From positions 4,217,001 to 4,281,000 of the forward strand of contig JARHVA010000397.1 of assembly GCA_037957365.1 (NCBI GenBank): DNA of 64,000 bases. Direction: 5' to 3'. This DNA comes from Torreya grandis (taxonomy: Eukaryota; Streptophyta; Pinopsida; Cupressales; Taxaceae). The notes under the pieces are model-generated. The model was given only the letters and a program-made list of their open reading frames with translations, was not told the origin of the DNA and ran no database searches. The position numbers were made by a program, and so were the translations under genes. Positions within the stretch are counted from its first letter, which is position 1. Each line of letters begins with the position of its first letter. This document shows, one piece after another, positions 12,851-25,721 of the stretch.

Positions 12851-13794
12851 CATCTACCTTTAAAATACAACTAAATCTAGTATTAACATCATAAAATATT
12901 AATTAAATAGACAAAAATAGTCATCAAACACTAGTCAATAATAAATAACATCAACTAGGCCTAGTGGACATTAGCACTACATATGGTAAAGTAACGTTGG
13001 ACAATAACGCCACACCCAAGACACTAGCACCATGTCATGGAAACTAGCACCATTATCAGGATAATAGTAGGCCATTTTAAAAAATCACCCTAAACTACCA
13101 GATTTATAATAAAAATAGTAAAACATACATGTGACAAAAATAGGAAAAAGAATAGGCTCTTTACTAGGGTAACCTCCTCCCCATTCTGGATAAGCACCTC
13201 CACCTTGGATAAGCACCTCCACCTCCTCATACCAAGTCAAAGTCATTCTTCATCTCCTCGACATACTCTCTAGCTCATAACAAATAATCATTATCAAGTC
13301 AAATGATTCAAATGAATTGTAAAACTAATAAACTAACCTATTTAAGTCACATTTATAAAAATACAACCTTACTAAGATTGACCATGCATGCTAATTTCAC
13401 TAGCTAATACCAACTTCTTTGAAATAGAATATCTAGAGAACTGTAACTCTAATTTATGATCTATTTGTTATATGTGAGACTTGACCTTAATGTACCTCAC
13501 CCTATATTAGTTCCACTAATATCTTGATTACATTCAACTCTATAAAAGGACAAAACCTATATTCCCTTAACAAACTTAATATAGACCAAAGGTCTATACC
13601 ATTACCAATTTCAACAACTGACTCCATCACAATCGACAAAATATTTAAACCTAAAACAACATCACCCCAACTAACTATCATCATCATTACCAGTTTTGGT
13701 TAAACATCCTTACCTTAGTCTCAAATTTATCACCAAAAGGGGGCCAATACACATAGATTGGTCAAGATATACATATTTAGACACATAGGTTTGC
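12851..13794. other. E0 internal non-coding DNA
   Basis: No recognisable coding region. Contains short repeated 'cacctccacct' strings near 13190-13225. Nothing else stands out. Confidence 0.4.
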
Positions 13795-14064
13795 TCAGAT
13801 ATATAGTTTGACTCAAGTATATAGTTTGATGTTTATAGTTTGACTCATATATATAGTTTGAATTAGGTATATAGTTTGAATCAAGTATATAGTTTGACTT
13901 AGGTATATAATTTGACTTAGGTATACAATTTGACTTAGATATACATTTTGACTCAGATATATAGTTTGACTCAGGTATACAATTTGGCTAAGATATATAG
14001 TTTGACTCTGATATATGATTTGACTCAGATATATAGTTTCACTCATATATATAGTTTTACTCAA
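13795..14064. repeat. 18-bp minisatellite (tatatagtttgactcagg type)
   Basis: About 15 tandem units of 18 bases with the form 'tatatagtttgactcagg', with substitutions. A minus-strand open frame across it reads as a six-residue repeat (SQTIYL type), a by-product of the period being divisible by three and not a gene. The LINE at 14079 is inserted at its right edge. Confidence 0.88.
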
Positions 14065-14078
14065 ATATACATATGTTT
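14065..14078. repeat. LINE target-site duplication, left copy
   Basis: ATATACATATGTTT, identical to 19251-19264. It marks the 3' side of the minus-strand LINE. Confidence 0.82.
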
Positions 14079-14339
14079 TAGATTAAGGTAAAAACAAGTT
14101 TTTAAGGGACCCCGAAACCCTGAAACAAAGATAGAAAGATGAAGCATTTATGACCACAGGCAAAACCTAAAACCTTCTACAAAGAAGTAACAAAAATAGG
14201 TTTTGTATGGACCTGAAACCACCGAAAAGACCACAAGTCATGACCCAGGTTTTACATAGACCTGGGTACACCATAGTCAAATGATTACAAAAAAACTAGG
14301 AAACAGGACCAGATAACACTACCAACTAGAAGAACCAGG

Positions 14340-16119
14340 CTATTCTTCCAGTTCCAAAATCATTTTCACTGCTTCCTTACCTTTCACAGTAGTTTCCTGA
14401 ATGTCAATAGCCACCGACATGGCTCCCTCTTACATAGCTTTCTTTCTTGAGCTCTGTCTCATCCTCTTGCTAGGCCCCTCCAAGGATTTGATCTCCTCAT
14501 TAGCTCTTTTTCCAATATTAATAGCTGCAGCACATATGTTAAATGTAACTTCCTCCATTTTCATTCTGCTCTCCTTGATGAGTTCCCTTAGGTTGTTCTC
14601 ATAGTCTTTGAGCTTGATGGGGATGTCTCTCATCTATTTTTCCATGTTATTGATTTTGTTCCAAACTGCCTTCTGGTTGTCTTCCATTATTTCCATTTTC
14701 CTTTTGAGATCCATTATCTCCTTCAACATCCATGAATCGAGTTGGAAGATAGCCTCCGCTTTGCAATTAACCCATCTTGTAGGTGTGTGCCTTCCATCAT
14801 TCTGCCTTTTATCACTCCACTCTTATGTGTTCTTATTAGGACTGTTCCCACCTTCTTCAATGTGGTCCTCTCTTCCCCTTTGATTCTGCTCCTTAGTTTC
14901 AGCTTGAACTCCCAAGTCCATTTCTTGGTTGTCAGCCTGAACTGTGTTTTCCCTCTCATTTGTCAAAATAGGGTCCTCAACAAGGTCATCCAGGGCTTTA
15001 TCATCCTCAAACACTTGCTAGTTTTCCTCAGAGTCATGTTCACTATTTTTAGACTTCTCTATGTTGACTCCTTCTTTCTCATTCTTCTCTTGAACTTCTT
15101 CTTCCTCATTGGAACTTGAATTCCTACTTTCTGTTCCTCCCTCTTCCTCCAAGCTTTCCTCCCCAGACTTATCAGTTCTCTCCCACTCTGTATCCTCGTC
15201 AACATTCTAAATCTTGACACTAGGGGGCTTGATTTTATCTTTCCCTTTAACAATTTCACTCTTGTTACTCCGTGAATCCTTATTTTTCCCCAGATAAGGG
15301 TTCATAACCATGGCCTTGTTCTTGCAATAGCCTTCAATTATCAGAATTAATCCTTCATGCAGAATAGGATGCGTTTCCTTCTTCCTGTGAGTGAATAAAC
15401 TTTGGACCAAAGAGAAATGCAGATAAAAGGGAAAGGAAATTATTACTTTGTGTCTGAAATGATTTAGAAATACAAAGTGGAATTTGTGGACTCTCTTGTT
15501 TCTTCCATCGAGTATGAAGTACTCCCAAATACAACATAAGACATCCCTCCAAATGCCCTTAATCTATTCCAGTTCAAAGAAATCCCCATTCTTTTCTAGC
15601 TTCTGCTCTTCAACGTCCGTCTTAGGGAATTTGCAAAAGGCCTCATTTGAAATGCTAGTCTACTTGGAGAATTTTATTCCTTCCGTAGGCAGCCCCGTAA
15701 CCTCTGCTATAAATTCCTCTATTAGATTCACTGTGATGCCATGCAGAGTGACCCTATCATCAATCTAATTTTTGAAAAAAGCTATTGTAATATGAGGTTT
15801 TGAACCATGGAGCCTTTCCATGTAGTTCACAACCTTCCCTCTCTGCAGGATTTTACAGACATCTTGTTTTGCTCTCCACTTTTCACAATTTTTGGGTTCC
15901 TACTTCCTTGGTTTTCCTTTCCTTACGTGAGCCATGCAGATTTCCTTTGATACCCAATCACTGTAAACTATACAATGATCCCACCTGCTACCAATTTGGT
16001 TCAAAGCTCACCTTTTTTTAGGCACGTTCAAGATCCACTTCTCATTCTCGAGGGCATTCCTTTTTAATGATTGTAAACCTTTCTCCGCGAAGCCACTCCT
16101 CCAACTCATTAGATTTCTA
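14340..16119 (-). pseudogene. Unrecognised protein-coding region 3' of the LINE RNase H
   Basis: A long decayed frame on the LINE strand. It opens in the same frame as the RNase H, directly after two adjacent stops (TAA TAG, 16117-16122), with KSNELEEWLRGERFTI. A frameshift near 15845 leads into a frame that holds to 14340 with only scattered, mainly TAG, stops. Its globular part (about 15830-15320) includes ERLHGS, VTLHGITVN, EVTGLPTEGIKF, WEYFILDGR and FLNHFRHKV. Then come an acidic Glu/Ser-rich linker (about 15190-14850), a coiled-coil-like segment (about 14750-14440) and a basic patch GPSKRMRQSSRKK. I have the impression that related uncharacterised proteins occur in large plant genomes, but cannot name a family. 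It could be a third ORF, a C-terminal extension of ORF2, or a captured gene. Confidence 0.65.
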
Positions 16120-19100
16120 TTACAAGCTAATCTTTCCCTCCTTTGCATGATTTGCGTTATGATGAATGAGTGCTTTAAGATCCACATTCTTTTTTAATGT
16201 TTCCTGCCACCTCACTTTGTGTCTTGTTCAGAGTGCATAATTTGCAATCCAATCTGCCACTCCGTTAGCTTCACGGTAGGTGTGGGTAATTGTTACTTTT
16301 TCAAAATTTTTGATTAAAGTTTTCATCTCCATCACCATAGCCTCTATAGTCCATGACACATAATTTTTATTGTTTAGAATATTTATGATATTCAAGGAGT
16401 CCCCTTCTAGCCATAATTTAGAATATCCTGAATCCACAGCTAGTTTGATGGTTTAAAGGGCAGCAAAAGCTTCAACAATATGACAATTCGACTTTCCAAT
16501 GGGGATTGCAACAACATCTATTACATTTCCCATATGGTTTCTCAAGACTCCTCCGCATCCTGCATTCCCCGGATTCCCTTTAGCAGCTCCGTCAAAGTTT
16601 CCTTTAATCCACCCTTGAGGGGGGACATTCCAAGTAACACCTAGTCTAGGATTTTCAGGTTTACCATTAGAATTTTCCATTCTTAAGGGATTATCCACTT
16701 GAAAGGTTGGGTTTGGATTCCTTTGCAATGAAAAATTCTCCTTAATAGCTCTAATGATGTTCTGCCCCACCACCCATCCGGGAAGTTCTTTACTTCTAAA
16801 AATTCGGTTGTTTCTTTCCTTCCATATTCCCCACCAAATATGGGGAAGAGTTAGTTTCCATAAAAATATAACTTCAGGATTCTTTGAGGGACAATACCAA
16901 CTTTTAAGAGATAGTTCCACATTTTTGTGGTGAATCCAAGCAATACCCCACAGATTGAGGATTTCTTTCCAAACTTGCTACGTAAAAGAACAGTTCACAA
17001 ACAAGTGATCTCTATCTTCAAAGCCCTTCTTACAAAGAATACACCTGTTCACAATATATATTCCTCTTTTCTGTAAATTGTCCAGAGTCAAGATTTTATT
17101 TTGGAGGAGGGCCCGGAAGAAGATTTTGATTTTAGGGATGAGCCCCTTTATCCAGGCCTTCATCCACAAAGGTTTGTTGCCATTTCCCTTTGAATTGAAA
17201 ATGGAAGAAACTTTAAATTGTCCACTAGGCTCATTATGCCAAACAATCTTATCTTCAAGATTAGGGTAGAGGGATATAACATTTAGAAATAGTTGTACAT
17301 TCTTGAAATCTTGATCAAGATCAGTAAGGTTCACCCAAGAGTTGTTCTGCCAGTATTGGTTAACCATTATTCCCAATCTTTGCTTACATCGGTCTATTGC
17401 TTCTTTATCTTGGATTTCATCTATCAAAGGTTTTCTTTTTAACCAAACATCCTCCCAAAATTTCACCTTTTTTTCGTTGCCAACTTTCCAAGAGCTTCCT
17501 TCTTCTAAAAATTGTTTAGTACCCTGAATTGCCCCCCATATGGCAGATGGATGGGAGACGTCAGGGTAAGAAAAGAAATCAGAGAGGGACTTTGCCTTGT
17601 ATAAATACTTATGCTTCCATATATTGATCCATTCTTTGTTTTCCTGATAAACCCTCCATCCCTGCTTGGCTAAGAGAGCTATGTTCATACTTCTAATTTT
17701 CCTTATTCCTAGTCCTCCTTCCCTGACAGGTTTACAAATGTTATCCCATGCAATTAAAGGCATTCTCCTTTTCTTCTCGGTACCTGTCCAAAGAAAGTTC
17801 TCTGAATTTTTTCAATAGCTTCTGCAAATTTGGTGGGAATTCTAAAAAGACTCAAAGCATAAGTGGGTATGCTTTGAAGACTTGCTTTGAGGAGGGTAAG
17901 CTTTCCTGCCTGACTTAGAAAATTACCTTTCCATCCCCCAAGTTTCTTGCTAAATTTGCTAATAAGTCCTTCCCAAAAAGCTTCAGGAACTTTCATCCCA
18001 AGAGGGAGACCCAGGTAAGAGGAGGGGAAAGATCCTATGGAGCATTCAAGGATTTTAGCTATTTTGTTCTGTCTATGACTTGGGGTGTTAGTAAAGAACA
18101 CTGCACTTTTGTTCCAATTAATCAGTTGTCCTGAGGTAGCTGAATATAAATTTATAGCTTTTTTCAAAGTTCTTGCTTCTGTGACTTCAGATTGCCCCAT
18201 GAAAATAGTATCATCAACAAATTAACCATGGGAGCATATTAAAGGATGAGAAGAGGGTTTTAGACCCTTAAATAAACCTTTACGGACTAAGTCCCCTATA
18301 TATCATCCCATACTATCAGCCATAATAATAAACAGAATAGGGGATATATGATCCCCTTGTCTCAATCCCCTTGATGGTTTAAAGAAGTAGGATGAACTCC
18401 CATTTACCAGCACTGCAATAGAAGTAGTAGATATCAACTACTTAATAATATCAACCACTCTTTGTTCAAAGCTAAAGGCAATAAGACTATTGAAAGGAAT
18501 AACCAGTCCACCCTGTCATATGCTTTAGCAATATCAACTTTCATTATGAACCCCTCATTGTTAGAGCTGAACAACGAATGAATATTCTCATGAGCAGTAA
18601 TTATAGAATTGAGGATTTGTCTTCCTGGGATGAATCCATTTTGATGATCAGCAATAATCGAAGGGATCACTTGAATTAGTCTGGATGTAAAAACTTTGGA
18701 TATAATCTTATAGAAGGAATTGCACAGACTAATGGTCTAAACTGATCAGGAGAGTCAGCTCCGATCTTTTTTGGAATCAGACACATAAAAGTGGCATTAA
18801 CTTCCTTAAGCATCTGTTTGGCTCCAAAGAATTCCTTCACCGCATTACTTACATCTTTTCCAACAAGTTTCCATAGCTTTTGAAAAAAGAACATGGGAAA
18901 TCCATCTGGTCCAGGTGCTTTATCTCCTCCTAAAGAACTAACTGCTTTGAAGATTTCCTCCTCCTTAGGTATTGAGCATAACATTTTATTCTGCTCCTTC
19001 GAGACCAAAGGAGGAACCACACGTAGGATATCAGCCTGACTATCCAAATTGATATTTATATCGGCCTTCATCAGGGAGGAGAAAAAGGAAGCATTTCCTC

Positions 19101-19250
19101 CTTTATTTCCTTTTCCTCTGACATCTTCTGATCTCCTTTTTTCAAGTATTGTATATGAGTTTTAGTTCTGTGTTTCAGAGTGGAGAGATGGAAAAACTTT
19201 GTATTTTTATCTCCTTCTTTTAACCATAACACCCTAGATCTTTGTCTAAG
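16120..19250 (-). pseudogene. LINE ORF2 remnant: reverse transcriptase, zf-RVT, RNase H
   Basis: The ORF2 protein would copy LINE RNA into DNA at the target site. Minus-strand order: linker at 19245-19190; RT palm and fingers at about 19071-18434 (DKAPGPDGFPM, FIPGRQILNS, KVDIAKAYDRVDW); the catalytic segment FVDD (usually YADD) at about 18230; thumb at 18200-17754 (SYLGLPLG, SQAGKLTLLKASLQSIP); zf-RVT at about 17130-16980 (LWMKAWI, CILCKKG, DHLFVNC); and a plant/archaeal-type RNase H at about 16640-16240. The RNase H keeps Asp in FDGAAKGNPG, Glu in IVEAFAAL, Asp in LEGDS and Asp in NGVADWIA. Breaks include frameshifts near 18670, 18430 and 17760 and stops near 16440 and 16230. Endonuclease and ORF1 are absent by truncation. 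Plant L1 elements with such an RNase H are a known class. Confidence 0.88.
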
Positions 19251-19264
19251 ATATACATATGTTT
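19251..19264. repeat. LINE target-site duplication, right copy
   Basis: ATATACATATGTTT, identical to 14065-14078, directly upstream of the truncated 5' end of the LINE. Confidence 0.82.
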
Positions 19265-19890
19265 ACATACATAATTACATTACTCAAATATTAAGATTGG
19301 GGGCATGATGCAAGGCACACATACTTGATCTCTATTTCCAAAATGTCAGGTTATATTTAGATCATCACCAGGTTATCACCTAGATGCCACTAGGATTTCA
19401 TCAGTTTGGGTTACATGACTGTATATAGTGGTTGATCCATAGCCTTCCACCAAACCTAGATTATGCAGGCCAAGTGATAGATTAGACCTCTAGTTTCTAT
19501 TCACATATTAGAGTGAGGGCAAGCAGGTCTTGTTTATCCACATATCCACTTTACATACTTTGATTAGTACACATATCAAAGTGGGAAAAAGTAGTCCTTG
19601 TTTTTCCATGTATTTAGTTTACGTACATAGATTTATTCCAACTATCAAAATGGGGGAAACACATGGTTTTGTTACTCATAATTCAGTTCACCATTCAGAT
19701 TCAATATAGAAGACACCCACATTATGGATTTCATCTTCACATACTTCACTCCAGCTATTATCCACTTCTTTGGCCAAGAAGTGAGCGAGGTCTAGAACGC
19801 ATCCACACAAATAAGCAACATATGAGTTCCTCTTTTTCTTTTACTCTAGTACTTTCATTTCATTACACTAGTAGAATAAAGTAGGGCAAA
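19265..19890 (+). other. E0 internal 3' segment with purine-rich tract
   Basis: Non-coding remainder of E0 between the LINE and the 3' LTR. It ends in the purine-rich 'agtagaataaagtagggcaaa' region (19870-19890), a plausible polypurine tract for plus-strand priming. Confidence 0.5.
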
Positions 19891-21115
19891 TGTATACACC
19901 CTAATTTGGTCAAGCAACCACAAGTACTATGTCTTTTATTGCTCTTTCACATAAAGGTATTATAGATGAATATAACCCTTATTTACATGGTCATTTTGGG
20001 TCTTTTGATATTTCTTATGTCTTATTTTTTGTATTGGTTGAACCCCCAGTGGTCTTCAGTCAACTCCTCCTAGTCACAGGGGCCCCTAGCTTATCCTACC
20101 TAGTATTAACTATGTTTTAAAGCATCATGACACTAATGCCCTTATTTGGATAGTAGTGCCATGTAGTGCTAGTGTTCATTTATGGTTTTAGCATTCAATA
20201 CTCATTATTTTCTATGTTTTGGGTCCTAACCCTACCTTGAGGCTTCTCTTATGTTTTTATCCCTCTTTAGCATCTTGTTGACTAGTGAACAAGGTATTAT
20301 ATTCAAATCAAAGTTCCTTCTATATAAATATCTTGATAAGGCATTTTACATCTATTACTTACTATTTTGGCACATAATTACATAAAATTAGTTAATAGTA
20401 CAACTCAATGCTTTGCATATTACTCAACTATCACATATAGACTTGCATGCTTCATAAAAGAAGGGCCTAAGTGAAATTCATTCCAACATACCATGCACAT
20501 TGATTATACAAATTACCTAAGGGATAAATACATGTGATCTAAGACCCCTAAAAATGGGGTTAATGTAGGTATCAGCCAACACAGGTTCTATTCCACATGA
20601 TCATAATATCCCACAACCTAAGTTTTCCCTTTCCTTTTCATTTGATCCAATTGTCATTTCATGTGTGCAGGTATTCATTAGGGTTTCAAAAGATATTCAA
20701 GTAAAATAGTGACACAAGTGAGCTTATAGAAGACATAAAATCACCTACAAGTCCCCCAAACTCTCCTACAACTCCCCTAAAAGTTTTAGACAACTCCTCT
20801 AAGAAGGACCAGCGCCATAATTAGATAATAGCACCACATGGCACTATTGTCCTCATAAGGGTGCTTTGTTTGAAGCCTAATTTTATCAACAATCATTGAA
20901 CAAAATACATATGACTGATTATTAATCCTATTTTAGCATCTTGAGTTATAAAAATACTTATTTTGCTATAGATAAGTACATTCTATTTACATCTTTGATA
21001 TTTTGGGAAAGACTTGTCAAATCAATTATTTCCTATTTTCATTCCAAGTTATTGCTATACTCATCCATTTAACAACATAATATTTACATTCACTAAGTAC
21101 TTAATGATTAAAATA
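19891..21115 (+). repeat. E0 3' LTR
   Basis: 1,225 bases starting TGTATACACC and ending TTAAAATA (the canonical CA end mutated), followed by GAGCT, the probable target duplication. Aligns with 6252-7430. Confidence 0.87.
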
Positions 21116-21559
21116 GAGCTATAGGTGACTTGAGTCATCATAATATCATGATTGGACTATAGGTTAAGTAGTTAGGCATAGTGAGATGGTGAATACAAAT
21201 CCTTTTTATGTCTGGGAGGTCATGAATTGAAGGGTTGATCCAAAGTTGGTATTTTTCAAGTGTACAAGACTAACATACCATAAAAAATCATATTTGAGTA
21301 TCTACATTTGCTCCCATTTAATTTAGTAAGACATAAGGATAAAATTACTAGGCTAGAAGAAAAAATGTGTACCTGGGTGTGCACAACACATCTTGCCTTT
21401 GCTTAAGCCCACTTTGAGTGATTTTACTAGCATATGCCCTATAACCAAGAGTATGTTATAATATAAATCATTGCATATAATATAAAATTTTAAATAATTG
21501 AAATGTGTACAAAGAAAGAGAGCAGGAAAGGAGTACACCTGTGTGTTAATGCAACCATG
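21116..21559. other. Non-coding flank
   Basis: No gene. About 21160-21320 resembles 5370-5520, so it is probably an old dispersed repeat. Confidence 0.4.
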
Positions 21560-22215
21560 TTACCTATTGATGCTTTGATTTGGTAAACATTTGAATATGA
21601 AATGGGTATGAAAGGCATTAACTATAGCTGAGCTACCTAGTGACATGTAAGGTTGTTTTAAACTGTATAAAAGGAAGTCACTAAGAAGATAAATGTGGCT
21701 AAATGTATAAGGCCTAAATATGGGGGGTTGGCAAGTGATAATGATGTGCTACAAAATTCCTGGAGAGTAGATATGTTATGATCGATTCCAATGCCTTTGA
21801 GAATGTTTCAATCCTTGTATTATTGAGATAATAACTAATGTAATGATGTTGTATCCTTGTTATGACTATATAATTTTTTTAGATGTGTCCCCATGGGTAG
21901 GATAATGTACTTATATTATACGATGTGTCTATGTTATGTTTATATAAATGCATTCTTTATGCCATGTTTTGCTAGGGAAATATAATGCACACTATAAAGT
22001 CTCAACATGCATGCCTAATGAGATGCAATATATTATAGACCTGACTCCCAATGCATGTAACTAACCCCAGCCTACCCTAAATCCTTTCTCTATTTGTACC
22101 TCAGGTGAGCACACAGGGCTCATTCCTTGCATGATATATCAGTGCAAGGAGATTAGAAGAGCAAGTTGGTGACTATGGCTATGGCCCTTGTTGACTAAAC
22201 TACCAACATTTTGGT
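21560..22215 (+). repeat. L unit (short LTR-like repeat), isolated copy
   Basis: Shares with the units near 33.0, 57.3 and 59.4 kb a 'ggcattaactata..tgagctac' segment, a TATA-like 'tgtataaaaggaag', a 'gtacttatattata' segment and an end reading 'actaccaacattttggttct'. The TATA-like box and the CAACA end suggest an LTR of a small non-autonomous element. Confidence 0.65.
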
Positions 22216-22620
22216 TCTATCACTAGGACATGGATTATATTTCATTATTGTGATGCTAAAAGGGCATGCATCCCATTTAAGAGTCATCAGTTAGAGGTCT
22301 ACATGTATGAGATACATAATGAATAGATCAAAATTTAGCATAGAAGCACCAGATAGGGAAGAAATCAAAAGGCATATATATGATGAGCATCAGTGGACAA
22401 GAATGGCCAAGTAAGGACACTAGAAAAAAGGAGAGTCTACCTTTATAAATGTTGCAAGTAACCTTGGAGGAAGGGAAGGGCACGAGGATTATTCTTTCAT
22501 AGAGGGAACATGCTATGAGAAAAGTATCAAACATGTCATAGAGTTAGAATAGGATTTAGAAAGTGCTGAAGTGAGGACCAAATTTCAAGAGGCTAGTGGA
22601 GTGATACCTGATGTCCCTAA
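22216..22620 (+). repeat. I-like segment following the L unit
   Basis: Weak similarity to the internal-like (I) segments near 32.5, 56.8 and 58.1 kb (for example 'agaatggccaagtaaggacac' against 'gaatgatggctaaaaaggac'). Non-coding. Confidence 0.4.
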
Positions 22621-24142
22621 TCCTAGTGTTATAACCCCACTGGGTTAGCTAATAGTTACACTAATTTTTTTGTTTAAATAATTAAAGTACACTTATAAAA
22701 TCATCTTTAACCATCTATGAGATTACTATTGGGCTACTAAATGCATCTAAAACATTAATTGTAGAAATTTATTAACCCAATGGCTAAAAATATGATTCAT
22801 TTAGTTTCCAAATAGTATAAATCAGATTATAATATGAATATCTCATGTTAAATGTATAGTGGAAAGGATCTGGTACAATAATTATTGATATAATCCATAT
22901 TTCAGCCATAATTAAGCTTACAACCACTACTATCATAATATTCATAATTAATTATAAGTCTCACAACCACTGCTGTGCTAAATATCCATCAAATAATAAT
23001 GTATGATATACTACATTATAGTACAATGTCAAATATACAATATAATGCATACAAAAATATGAAAAGAGCTTCATAAATAGCTCAATGATCCATAGATATA
23101 GCCCGGGTATAATCCCCAGTGGTTAAAACAACTTATAGAGGGAGAACATCATCTGAGTGCTTTACCTCCAATCACAAACTAATAGTATCATGCACACCTC
23201 CCCACTGGGAGTGCCCCCACCCTTCATCGAGAGGTAGATAATAATAATGCAAATATCAAGAAATCAACTAAAACCTGTGTGGGTATATTCACTAATGCAT
23301 GAAATAGTCACAAACCATAGAATTCGATCCTTCATCTAAATGACATCAACATACACATGTAAAATAGAAAGAATAATGGAATGACAATGCCTTAGCTATA
23401 CAATTGATTTGGCCAAAGTTTTCATTATAGAAATTAGATCTCAAAATTTGAGTCAATTTCACTCACACAAAACTCTCTACTACTAAATCATGACTATTAG
23501 ATGATATTAGGGGATAGGTATATAAGTTGCATGATGGTATCCTCATATAATTATCACCTATTATCTACTAATATAGTATAATATTTTTCACATATGATTC
23601 AAATTAGAATACTGCATACTATAGCATACACTTAAACCAAACAATAATATATGATGCAAGCAATCATAAATCATGAATCTCATTGATTCCATTCACATGA
23701 CCCCAACAATGATTACATAGGTATATCAATGTATTATATTCCAAACTAGATATCTATAAGAGACTAGAACAATAATCAAACCATTCTAAGTCCCTTCTCA
23801 AAATATCCCTTAATCACCATTCATAATTATAAACATATATAACTGATGATAACACTCAGACAACATTATAACTTATGAATCTCAAAATTACTCATAACAT
23901 AATTAAAACTATTATTTCATTTATACAACATGCGCCAATTTATTTCATCATGTTATGTTATAAAATAAGATCTTATTAGAATAAGGTTACATTCTGATCA
24001 TATCTTACAAACCAGGCCTACCCTATTCTTATTTATAATAGAACCATTATAAATATAATAAAACTTTAGAAAGGGTATGCAATATACCTAAGTTTGATCT
24101 TTAAGTTCATTACCAACCAAACAAACCAAGAATAATCATCTT

Positions 24143-24143
<1 letters not shown>
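22621..24143. other. Non-coding AT-rich DNA
   Basis: No coding similarity. A less AT-rich patch at about 23095-23235 ('ccccagtgg', 'ccccactggg') has short inverted matches but no wider structure I can define. Confidence 0.4.

Positions 24144-24228
<85 letters not shown>
24144..24228. repeat. Compound microsatellite (CT)n(CA)n
   Basis: A run of CT dinucleotides (24144-24171) passes directly into CA dinucleotides to 24228. The open frame across it is a microsatellite artefact. Confidence 0.97.
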
Positions 24229-24230
<2 letters not shown>

Positions 24231-24880
24231 AAAGGAAAAAAAAATAAAATTCAAAACTAACATGTATAATATTCACCTATTTAAATATTTCATTTGGAAT
24301 CTAAATTATCACTTACAACTATAAAATCATCTAAATACAATAATTATAAGTTTGAGTAGATAACTCAGTGTTTTTTGGACCATCCATTAGCATATTTCAT
24401 TAATTTAGTAAAACCTTAAGAATATAAGTTACCTATATTATATTTTCTAAATTTCATCATTTTTTAGGATAATATATAATTTTGTGAGAAATCCTTAATT
24501 ACACATATAGATACTCTATATTTCAACTTTATATTATTAATATATCCTATTGTAAAGTTTTCAAGTATATGACTTTAATGTTACTATCTCATAATACATT
24601 TTAGATAAGTAAATATAAACCATGTTATGTATATATATAGATTCTACCATCATCCCTTCCATAACCTAGTCTATTATATGCTCATACAACCTTATAAATA
24701 CATATGTATATATACAAATATAATCTTATTTGTACATTTACATACATGCATATACAATAGGCTTCAATTACTTCATTTGTCTTATGTGAATCGACCCAAA
24801 ACCTAGGCTGTGAATGAACTAAAACAATAACTACAAGCCATATATATAAGCTCATATTGCCTTATCAATACATATAATTG

Positions 24881-25172
<292 letters not shown>

Positions 25173-25467
25173 GGTGTAAACAACTAGGTCTAAATATAAT
25201 AATATTCAGTGCTAACCACTTGAAATACAATTTTACCAAATAATTACAACCTAGTTATATACACTTAGATTTCATTATCCAAAATTTCATACATAGGTCT
25301 GCAAACATCCTTACACCTATATATATGTAGGTGTTTATATATATACATATAAATATAGACATATTTGTGCATATATCTATATATATCTATATAATTTCAT
25401 TTTTAAAAATAAATTCCTTAACCCTTTAACCTATTGATAGTTTTTGAAAATGGAGTATTTTGATATT
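25173..25467. other. Non-coding AT-rich DNA
   Basis: Contains many short 'tatatat' strings (25315-25400). No gene. Confidence 0.5.
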
Positions 25468-25713
25468 ATTCAAGTCAATGCATAGATTAAAATAAGATAA
25501 AATATAGGTGATAATCTGCCCAACATAATAGTCAACTAACAAACCTTGATAATCAACATAGGCCAAATCTTCATCAAATATGATTCAACCATTCAAGTCA
25601 ATGCATATATTAAAATAATATAAAATATAGGGTTGAATCTTCCCAACATAATAGTTAAATAACATATCTTGATAATCAACATAGGCTAGATCTTCATCAA
25701 ATATGGTTCGACC
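25468..25713. repeat. 123-bp tandem duplication
   Basis: Two copies, 25468-25590 and 25591-25713, each with 'attcaagtcaatgcata' near its start and 'cttgataatcaacatagg' and 'atcttcatcaaatatg' towards its end. A handful of substitutions separate them. Confidence 0.88.
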
Positions 25714-25721
25714 CTCTGCTC

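Larger units (their letters stand above)
14079..19250 (-). mobile_element. 5'-truncated L1-type LINE with plant-type RNase H
   Basis: A 5.17-kb insertion between identical 14-bp duplications, in the typical size range for target-primed insertion. Reading minus, it begins inside ORF2 just upstream of the reverse transcriptase (residues SRVLWLKEGDKNTKFF), so ORF1 and the endonuclease are missing. RT, zf-RVT and RNase H follow to 16120. After that comes an unrecognised coding region (16119-14340) and about 260 bases of 3' sequence. No clear poly(A) tail is visible. It interrupts the internal region of E0 and is therefore younger than E0. Confidence 0.85.
6252..21115 (+). mobile_element. E0: large LTR element with decayed gag and no recognisable pol
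   Basis: Two direct LTRs (6252-7430 and 19891-21115) bound this 14.9-kb unit. Each starts TGTATACACCC. They end AAAACA and AAAATA. The flanks are GATCT (6247-6251) and GAGCT (21116-21120), a 4/5 match to a 5-bp target duplication. A primer-binding-like TTTGGTGAAC directly follows the left LTR, and a purine-rich tract precedes the right one, so the element points to plus. The interior holds a decayed gag, a minisatellite, an antisense PMD remnant, a second minisatellite and an inserted LINE (14079-19250). With no recognisable RT or integrase this looks like a non-autonomous, LARD-like element. Pol may instead have decayed beyond recognition. Confidence 0.85.

Noticed and set aside
13813..14064. 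An 83-codon open frame with a repeated SQTIYL-type peptide
   Set aside because: It is the 18-bp minisatellite read in a frame that happens to lack stops.
14401..15119. Plus-strand hydrophobic open frames (14401-14604, 14608-14883, 14742-15119) as possible membrane proteins
   Set aside because: They are the complement of the Glu/Lys-rich minus-strand coding region. Antisense of acidic and basic coiled-coil codons reads as Leu/Ser/Phe-rich.
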